From Datnioides undecimradiatus (lineage: Eukaryota > Chordata > Actinopteri > Lobotiformes > Datnioididae): a DNA stretch of 64,000 nucleotides. The stretch lies in the NCBI GenBank assembly GCA_008933995.1, contig WARS01000016.1, positions 11,217,848-11,281,847 on the forward strand, read 5' to 3'. The notes beneath the pieces are model-generated. The model worked only from the letters and a program-made list of their open reading frames with translations. It was not told the origin of the DNA and did no database searches. A program made the position numbers and the translations under genes. Below, one piece after another: positions 44,997 to 64,000 of the stretch (within the stretch, counting starts at the first letter, position 1; each line of letters begins with the position of its first letter).

Positions 44997-47900
44997 TCAC
45001 TCGCTGTCAGTCTCCAGGTCTGAGTCAGACCACTGCACCGGGCTCAGTTTCCCATTGCGCTGGGCATACTCGATGACTGCTGTGTAGCAGAAGTAGTACT
45101 GGTCCCAGGTCTGGATGCTGAAAGCCCTCTGTGTACGCATCCGCCGCACCGTTTGACGGACATCTACCGTGCCCACATCCTCCAGCCGGGACAGGCAGAT
45201 GTCCAGTGTGCAGAATGTGCCTGGTCAGGAAGCAGGTAGGAAAGCGTAGATGGAGAAGTCAGACAAGAAAAAGTTACCCAATTATGCACAAAGGGTGAGA
45301 GGACATAAGCTTACATACGCAACATCATAAGAAAATTTAAAATATGTTTTCATGCCAATTTGTTTTTTTAAGAATATGTTAAAGCCAGAGCAAAAAGCTG
45401 TCTTTGAATGCTGACTTTGGATCATTTATTCTACACTGTATCTTACTGAGGCAAAACTGTTGAAAAACTACTTTTGGGAAGATTAGCTTGTTTTCTAAAA
45501 TGAAAAAAAAGGGTTTAAAGCAAAATGTTATCATAAACAGTGTTGAGAAACACAAACAATATTTCAAATGATACCCAACCCCACTACAGTTCCATATCTT
45601 CCCTAATTTTTCCATGTACTGTAGCCACATAACTCATAAAAACGTGGTGTTTAGGGAAACATAGCAGTATTTTTCAACAACTAAATGTGTTCTAATAGTA
45701 CTTTTGAACTCAACAATGACACATGTTTACCTGTGCGGCCAATACCGGCACTGCAGTGCACTACAACAGGGGGGCCCCCTGGAGGCCCCTTCCAACTGGA
45801 GCCCAGGCTCTGGACTGCAGCCTCCCTCCTTTGAAGTACATGTTCACGGAAGTCCAACATAGCTGAAGCACTTTTGGGTACTCCAAAGTCCGGCCAGCTG
45901 ACATAGAGGTAGTGACACACCTCCCGCCTCTCTCCAGACTAAGAAAAGGTCATAGAAGAATAAAGCAAGTTAGAGATAGACCTTCTTTTGAAATAGCATG
46001 CGCAAGAAATGTTTCAGATTACAAGAAATGGTGATATAACTCCACATTTCATATTGTATCAAGTTAGTAGTGTTTAATTTCTCTGCGGCTATCAAAGATA
46101 TGCAGTCAGTGTGACTTACCTGTGTGTTGTACAGTTCAAGATGGGAGAGTTTGAAGTCCTGAAACACCTGGATGCGTGTGTTCCTGACCAGGAAGTATCC
46201 GTGCTGCTCGTTCTCGCCCTCCTCAAGAGGCCAGTACTGACCGCACTTGACACGCCCACGCTCCACAACCCTGAGACACACACACACACAATCGCGCATT
46301 TTTAATCTCTAATTGATCTCATTTTTAATCAGCCCATCAAGGATAAGTGTATTTCTTGGGGTTCCATTTCTGTGTAGAAACACCAGTCCAACATCTCAAA
46401 CACACAACTGACTGAAAAATCAGAGGTGACAGAGTCTCACCTGGTGGTCATGACAATGATAAGTACCATCTGCTCCCACACCATGCGCCAGAAGTCACCA
46501 AAGGTTTTTGGCAGAGGACCTGCGGGACACAAACAACTGTTGGGCCATAATAACACTAAATTGTACATTGCCTGGAGGACTTGTATATATGTATATTATA
46601 TATGTCTTATATACAGATAATAACAATTATGACCATAGTTTGTATCAACAGCTGCTCACCCTGAGTTGCGATGTAGGCGTTTCCCCTCTTGTACCCATCC
46701 ATGAAACTGGCATTAATGTAATCTGATGTCTGAAAAACACACAGCATAAAAGGAGTGAGAAGCCTTGCTTGTTAGGCTCTACTGCCTCCTGTAGGATGAC
46801 AGTAGACATTACTATTAATAGAGCAGGGCCCACATATGTTCTGACAACTTGTTTAGTCCAGTCATTTACTAGCAGTGTCCACTTTACCTTCTTTTGGTGT
46901 TGAGATTCATTCAGTTGCCAATACCAACATTTGTCCAAAAAACAATATTTTGTCTGATGTACTTTGTAGAGTCTGCTCTTCTATTCATACTTTTTGCAAT
47001 TACAACTATTGTGCTCACTTTAGAAAAGTCAGACCCAGGTTGCCACAAAAACTGGCCTCTTCTCTTCATTACACAGACCCACTGTATAGGATTCTGTCAA
47101 CCACTCTACTTTCTAATCATAAATATTAGATACAGTGGGAACAGGCAAAGACTAAAATCTGATGCAAAAATCAATTTTTCACATTTATGCTGACAGACAA
47201 CTATTTTTAAACATCTCAGTGCCTCCCAATAACTACTCAACTAAAGCACTGAGTGACACACACTTCCTAAAAGAAGGTGGAGCATTGGCATCATCTGAAT
47301 ACGACCAAGTCACAATCTACCAACAAAAAGCTTTAAGACATCAAAACTGAAGATTGATGAATGAATCATTACCTCATCATCGTCATCACAGAGCTGGCAG
47401 AGTCGCACCCGTGACTGATCCAGGCAGAGGACATCACTGTACCGGTTCTTTATCTGATTGGACAGTTTTCTGTAAATGCAGAGTTGAAAACAATGTTATG
47501 GTAACATATGAGATTTAAATGATGCCTGATGAATGATCTGTCAAGTTCTTTTCCTTGACCTTGGCACAGACAGATTGTAAATAAAGGGGGTGAGCTGCAG
47601 AGAGAGAGAGATGCACTCAGGACCAGAGCCGATTGAGGGAATGTGTATTTTTGATGTCTTACTTGGAGTAGTCAAAGGTGCCCGCTGGTGGCTCTTTGCG
47701 GATCTCCTCATACTCCTGATAGATCCCCTTCTTCTTCTTTCTCTTCACATGCTCCACCAGCTCATGCACGGTCATGCCTCCCTGCTCTGGCATGTGAATA
47801 GACACCTCCATACAGCGGTCCTCATTGTCAGGACCCCATGATGAAGACAGGGGTGGGGACTGAGAGGAGGGTTGGTGTGGAGGGCGAGGCAAAGATTTCT

Positions 47901-50900
47901 GGGGTAATGGAGGTACCCCTTCTTCCTCACCATCCTCTTCATCATCCTCTTTAACGTCCTCATTCTGGGACCTATAAGCAGAGTCTGTTGCCATGCCGAC
48001 CACTGCATCCCCATCACCTTTCTGGGAAAGTGGTGTGTCGGGGGGTGTGTCTGACTGGGGAGGGGCCTGACAGCCGCGACCGTTCATGTTAGCATTGGGG
48101 CTCGAGCCACTAACAGCTATGTTGGCCCCGCTCATGGCTGAGCCATTCCAGTGTTGGTGGTTCCCCTGTAGCCTGTTTGCAGCAGTCTGCAGGTTCTGCT
48201 GGTACTGTCCTGGGCCTCGAGTCCTGCCCTCCACCACACTGCAGTGGTTGTGTGGGTTAGCATTGCTATCATCATAGCAGTTTGAGTTCGCCATGGCTAG
48301 TTCAGTACCCAACTGTGTGTTTATATGGGTGTGAGACAGTGTAGCGCCTGCGCTTGTGTTGCTGCACTCTAAGCTGTAGGAGCGCAGCAGGCTTCCCACA
48401 CAGTCATGTGTGTCCTGCTCTTCTGTGTGACCCTGAACAGTGTTTGTGTGTACGTTAACGCAGGACTGAATCCAAGCCACATGGCTATACTGGGAGGTCC
48501 CACCAAGGTGTTCGGGAAGGGAAGAGACTGGGATGTGACTTGCCAACTCGTGAGCTTTCACTGTGCACACCTGGTAAATAAAATAAGAAAGAAAACATGT
48601 TTCACACAACGAAAAACAACTTGGCAGCCCACATGCTATGATGCAATTGTCAATATAAACATGACAAACATACCCTTTCTCTCAGTTTTTCACGCACAAA
48701 CAGACGGAGAACTGCGAAAGGTGCTCGAAACCAAAGAGGTGAAGACACAATGAAGACACATTTTAGACGAGCTGGAAATGCCCCCTGGGAAACAAAAACA
48801 TCAGACATACAAAATGAAGAGAAGGGACTTTTTTTTCCCCTCAAAGACACAAAGAAAAAGCAGTTTTGCCACCAAACGTTTAAAGCAGGCCCATCAAAGA
48901 GCAACAGAGCATGCTCCTCATGTTCACCTTTAGCAAATTGAGGATCTTGACACAGAGCTCATAGTCAAAATTTCCATAACTGGAGTTGGTCATGTCGTAG
49001 ATAAATATAAGTCCGTCTCTTTGAGTTTGAACACTGAGAAGAAAAGAACAAGAATTTCAAATTAAAAACAAGAGGATGGTACTAAAGGAAAAAATATCCA
49101 TGTAAATTTGTAAAATATACCTGTGAACTGATTAGACATGGTAATACTGTTTGTAACTGTCTTTTCTATAGATTTGTCAATGGGTTAGACTCTACCTGGG
49201 GCCGACTGTATTTGTAAAAAAACAAAACAAAACGTGCATGTATGACGGGTGAGGGAATCACCTCTCTATGGCTTTGTCCAGCTGATAGATGATGGCCTGT
49301 AGCACAGCTTTATGGGTGGTGACGTCTGGCCGATGGAGACGAGCAGTGAAGAGTGCAAGAGCAGCGCCCTTTGCATCACGGCCAGGCTAATAGAAACATT
49401 AACAGTGGTACAAAACATGTCAATGCAAATTCACTGTGCTGCCATTCTGTGTGTTTTGTGAGTCAAAATCAAACATTTTAGTCTACCAGAAAAGCACAAA
49501 TGTATGGACTGCTGTGTGACATGGACACACTCTTCTTTAGGCATGCACCATTTTCTGCAGTTACCTTGTGAAATGCAATTGCTCAAACACTTACCAGGAC
49601 TGTAAATTTCCCACTCAGCAGCTCAGAGCGCAGGGGCTCCTCGTCAGGGTTGATATTAATGATGCCCTCTTTGATTCTTGTGTTCTAATTTTGATATGTG
49701 ACGGCAGAGACAAAACAGATTTTGGGGGGGGCATTAGCTTGGAGCCAAAATAGCATGTAAACAAACAGCATCTTAAAAATCTCATTAACCTTTGCAATTT
49801 GTTGTCGACTGGTGCAAGATTTTCTATCAAAAGACAAGTCAATCACAGTGGAGCAAGGCTGAGACCCTGTGAAGATATGTGGGTGGCAGAAAACAGGTAG
49901 TCTGTAATGGATTGTCTCTTGAAGTTCATGTTATTGTAACCCACCACATATTTACATACAGCAATGCTACAAGTTGCAGCTTCAAACGTGTCCTGTTTGG
50001 AACATGTACAGGGCAAACAGCATCAAAAAGGTAGTGTTTGTTGCTTATTGTGTGGATCTGCAAAGAAACCTCAGTGGACTGTCTTTGTCACTTACAAGAC
50101 AACATATTGCTGTTCAGCTTTGAATGAGGGTGTTGTTATTCAGAACTGAAAAAGAAGATTTAGCCAATTATCACAGAACATAATTATGACTTGCAAGTAT
50201 ATTTGCTGCCACAGCTACATTATATCTGTATTTTCTTTGCTTATCTTTTCAGTGCACACGACATCTGATGCATGTCTGTCTGTCCTGGAGAGGGATCCAT
50301 TTTCTGTTGATCTTTTCAAGGCATCTTCCTTTCTGTTCTCCTCCATTAAAGACTTTTTCCTTATCTGATTCTTATCTGTACAGACTGTAAAGGCACTTGA
50401 AGCAAACTGTGATTCTGGGCAATTAAAAAGAACGTACTTGACTCCAGTAAAAAGCTATCAGCATATTATTAGGAGTCATCAATCTGCTAAACATTTGCAA
50501 AATCAGCATTTGCTAAATATCTTCCCAAGATCCCAAATTATGCCCTTGGCTATCTGTTGATAATACAGAAACTTAATGGTCACCTCAGTTTCGTAATCAG
50601 TGAAAGCACTGCTGTACCTTGTATGCTTGGAAGAGTTCGATGGCTCTGGAGACGTCAAACTTGCGGGCCATAAGAAACTTTACAGCTGTAGGTTGGGACA
50701 CGAGCCCAGCACTGTGAGGCTGCTCCCTGCTACGCACCTCACCCAGGAACTCCTCCACAGCCTGGACAAACATTAGAGAGGACAGAAAGAAAGATGGACT
50801 ATTGTTGTGCAAGTTAGGATTTTTGTGTAAGGGAATAGCTAGAGAAGGGGTCAGTAAAAGTAGCCTGCATTACAAAAACATAAAATAAAAAGGCAACTTA

Positions 50901-53026
50901 GGGATCACAACTGACACAGCAAGGAAAACTGACAAGTCTTTCGGCCCCTCAACCATGTCACAATAATGTGCACTACAGATGGCAAACGACAGGCTGTGCC
51001 CCTGGTAGATGCCGGGGATGAGAGCACTCATGCCAGGAGACAACAGTCAGCTTGTTTTCACTTAAGTGAGCTGCATCTGTCTCCAAATATCTACCCAGCA
51101 CAAGGAGAGTCTATGAATGGGTACAACGGTTTAACTCATCAACTATGTACAAAACTTAAATCTACTCTCGCATTGGACAAGAAGGAACATTCAGATGTCA
51201 AGTGAAAATCTAATCCGAACACAGGGTGATGCCATGAGCCTTCCACACCCTGACGCATCTTTTCTCACGCTCAACTGCTTAATTAACTGTTAGGCTAAAA
51301 TATAGAGACTCTCATAAAAATGTGACTGATTAATGATTTGCTGTATAAATTAAGCAGCCAATTACTTTTCATGATTTCTGCAGAGATGGTCATTTTTAAA
51401 CATAATGTGGGCCACCAGTGTTCAAGATACTGTGAGAAACAAACACATATGGATTGATGACTATACCTATAGGTTTAGGCTATAAATCTATATTTGGTTA
51501 CTTAGTATCATAAATCACAACACATGGATTTGTGTACCTCTCTCTGACAGAGACTGAACTCTCTGCCAGCAATGTTCTGATTGCAATGCTGGGATTGGAC
51601 AAAGCTGAAGTCCCCAGGAGCTGAACCAACACTGAACCAACACCTGGTCCTGGTATTTCAGCTGAGATGAATCAAACTCATATTATTACATTTAAGGATA
51701 CAACATAATACACTGAACACCCCTCTGGTTAGCAATATTATATTTTGTACTACCTAATATTTTCAGAAAATATTGTTTGATTTCATGGTACCTTCCTTTA
51801 CAAACTGTGTTACTGCACCACAGATGCTACCCTGTCCAAGAGTAATCTGGTACATTGGGGGGGGGACTGGGGACATTATACCAAAATCAGGGAGAGTACC
51901 TTTAAAGCACACCCTTGGCACGCACTCTATGCTACCACCAGTGAGTGGACATCAGTACTAAAATTGCTCGGTGGGGATAATCCAACGCAAGGCAACATGC
52001 ATTTGATTTAAGCAAACACTACAAACGTCTCATACAGCGTATCCTCAGCACAGTAAACCGATTGAGGTTACTGTGATGTGATGAAGAAAGGCATCGGCTA
52101 ATCTGTGCAGCAGTTCAATCGTGTCCCGTAGCTCACTAATCGGTTAACCTTCTGAATGCTGCATGAAGATAAAACAAGCGAGTGTTAGCTCTAAAACGAA
52201 GCTGTCATCGGAAAAGCTGCGTGACATTTGGTGTTTGCTATCAATGTCAGGCCCATCCCCTTTACTAGAAAGTGATGGCAACAACAATGCTAGGAACCGG
52301 AGGATCACTTCTGTGAATTCCGACCGTGAATCTGATAGGCAGGACACTGCTAGCTAGTTGGCTCACAGCGAACACTCGCGTTGTACGCTGAGAGTCTTGA
52401 TCCTGGTCTGTCTTCACTGTGTCATGGTGCATAATGGCAGTCATCACTTAAAACATTCCGTGTTTAGTCATTTTTAACCTTAACACTGGGTCCAACTGCA
52501 TATCTGTCGAGGAAATTCCCTGCAAGTCAACAATAGCTATTAGCATTAGCCGGCGGCTAGGTTACATGTGGCAGCTGGATGGCTAACGACATCGTTAAAG
52601 ACACTAGAAGCCACATGTACTTGGCAAACAAGAGGTAACGAAGTATTGCCGGATGACATGTGCAATATGATCGTGTCTGCGTGGTCCACGTAAAGCTGGG
52701 TTACGAAGGAAGCGAGTATTTGAGATACACAGCCGGTGAAGTGATCCTACTACTGCTAGCAAACGCCATCATGCTACCACACATGCTAACTGCTGTCAGT
52801 CACACCGGAGTCAGTAGACTCAGGAGGGTGCGAACGGGCCAGGGCTGTTTACTAGTATATATCGTTCCCTGAAACATTCACCGTGACAAAATATATGAAA
52901 AAAATGGCCATTTAAAGAAGAACCTGGAGGTAACACGTTTACACACTGGAAATGATGTGGATATGAAGATAAAATCCGTAAAGAGACCCTTACCAGCTGC
53001 TCCTGAGTTGTCAGGGCTTCCGCCAT
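44997..53026 (-). CDS. ptpn9: Protein tyrosine phosphatase non-receptor type 9 (MEG2), complete
   Basis: Cytosolic tyrosine phosphatase targeted to secretory vesicles through a Sec14-like lipid-binding domain. Exons (5' to 3'): 52994-53026, 50618-50761, 49595-49684, 49262-49386, 48928-49033, 48674-48784, 47663-48570, 47373-47469, 46660-46729, 46441-46519, 46120-46270, 45731-45938, 44997-45220. Phases fit, giving 781 aa; human PTPN9 is 593. The CRAL-TRIO part contains AVKFLMARKFDVSRAIELFQ, DGLIFIYDMTNSSYGNFDYE and GAFPARLKCVFIVSSPLWFR. The PTP part has KNRYSDVLCLDQSRVRL (pTyr loop), TSDYINASFMDGY, KCGQYWPLEEG, WPDFGVP (WPD 653-655), the P-loop HCSAGIGRTG with Cys700 and Arg706, and QTWDQYYFCY. 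All catalytic residues are present. The 302-codon exon 47663-48570 is the main length difference. Start ATG sits in CAAGATGGCGG. Confidence 0.95.
50762..52993 (-). other. ptpn9 intron 1
   Basis: Largest ptpn9 intron. No coding exon with matching phase, no named repeat. Frames at 50966-51205 and 52163-52357 have no recognisable motif and are left out. Confidence 0.6.
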
Positions 53027-53927
53027 CTTGAAGCCTCCGCAACGTCGCAGCGGGCGCGCCCACCAGCCGCTCGCTCACGCCCTACACCCCGAGACAGAGC
53101 GCGAGGCCCCGCCCACATGTACTCACCTCTCCACAGAAAGCCCAAAGACTGGATTTATCAATGCACTTTGAAAATTCATCTGTATACATCCACATTTGCT
53201 ACCATTCACAGTTCATACTCATAAGAACATTTTACTGCCAACGGTAATCAGTTTAAAATGATATTTTACAAGAGCCAGTTCACAGAGCCAGTTGGTCTAT
53301 CATATTAATGCTGAACAGTGACCGTTCACAAATGTGATCCTATAGTTTATTAGCTTTATTCATACATTTAGCACATAGTTCATTAGGCCCTTTTGTCCAT
53401 TTTACAACTGACAGTTTAATCATTCTAAAGCTTACTGTCAAATTTACAGTAATATACATTCATTATACAGCCAAAAGGAAAAGATGAAGAAGATACATCC
53501 ATTATCAGCTTTTTACTTAACCATAAACAATTTATCAATAACCCTTTTTTTATCCACTCATTTATTTAAAGGAGAGTCTATTCAACGTTATTCAATGGTA
53601 CTGTATTGCCATCTGCATAGGAACGTTTGTTTTCGCGCATTTGTTCCGTCGAACTGTTTTTGTAGAGCACCGGGGCGGCTCTCCGGCGGCCTTTTTGATT
53701 TCACATTTGTACTACGCAGAACAGAGAGAACATGTTTACGCTGAGCAGTCGAAATGTTTTATTCCGCTGCGACGCCCGTTATTGCCTCCCCCCTTTCTGT
53801 GATAACCCTTGATTACATTATGACATATCAGTTTATACGTAAACTCGCGTCCAAAGTTTAACTGATGTCATGTTAATTTACATCCACCTACTCGCGCGTT
53901 TGTTAAGATCAGTTCATATCTCTCAAT
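53027..53927. promoter_or_regulatory. Shared ptpn9/polq promoter region
   Basis: 901 bp between divergent start codons. CpG-rich near ptpn9 (53041-53115) with a GC box ccccgccc (about 53107-53114), and a second GC-rich patch ggggcggctctccggcgg at about 53673-53690 nearer polq. The ptpn9 ATG lies in AAGATGGCGG, a good YY1 site. No TATA box seen near either gene. Bidirectional use is inferred from the head-to-head layout. Confidence 0.6.

Positions 53928-64000
<10,073 letters not shown>

Overview
The window is nuclear DNA from a ray-finned (teleost) fish. Its genes are split into exons by short GT-AG introns. The protein sequences are vertebrate, there are dense (CA)n/(GT)n microsatellites, and several interspersed repeats resemble ones common in teleost genomes. 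There is no bacterial, viral or organelle gene content, no CRISPR array, and I saw no tRNA or rRNA gene. All exon calls below come from reading splice sites and checking that codon phase is kept across every junction; no alignment was run.

Layout, left to right: (1) 168-6049, + strand: the last coding exons of pax5 (B-cell and midbrain-hindbrain transcription factor), including an extra in-frame 87-nt exon, followed by a probable long 3' UTR to about 11.9 kb. (2) 11.9-18.6 kb: gene-poor DNA with microsatellites and a decayed repeat. (3) 18626-19821, - strand: a small three-exon gene, apparently unannotated, predicting a 162-aa protein with a signal peptide and several hydrophobic segments. 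(4) 22103-29469, - strand: complete melk (maternal embryonic leucine zipper kinase), 17 coding exons, 688 aa. (5) 34142-41327, + strand: a THSD4/ADAMTSL6-type matrix protein, 12 exons, 636 aa, with its own signal-peptide exon joined directly to the spacer domain. (6) 44997-53026, - strand: ptpn9 (MEG2), 13 exons, 781 aa, with an enlarged linker between the CRAL-TRIO and phosphatase domains. (7) 53928-64000, + strand: the 5' part of polq (DNA polymerase theta): N-terminal region, whole helicase domain and much of the central region. The polymerase domain lies beyond the window.

The genes are not one pathway. pax5 and melk face each other, as I recall they do in human 9p13, which supports the pax5 call. 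As I recall, THSD4 and PTPN9 are both on human 15q and POLQ is on 3q, so the right half is a different linkage group joined to the pax5-melk block. ptpn9 and polq are head to head with 901 bp between start codons and probably share a promoter region.

The most interesting items are the small membrane-protein gene at 18.6-19.8 kb, the extra pax5 exon at 4157-4243 with a GAAA-rich tract just past its donor site, the short spacer-first form of the thsd4-like gene, the long added regions in ptpn9 and polq, and two non-autonomous DNA transposon copies with inverted ends inside introns.
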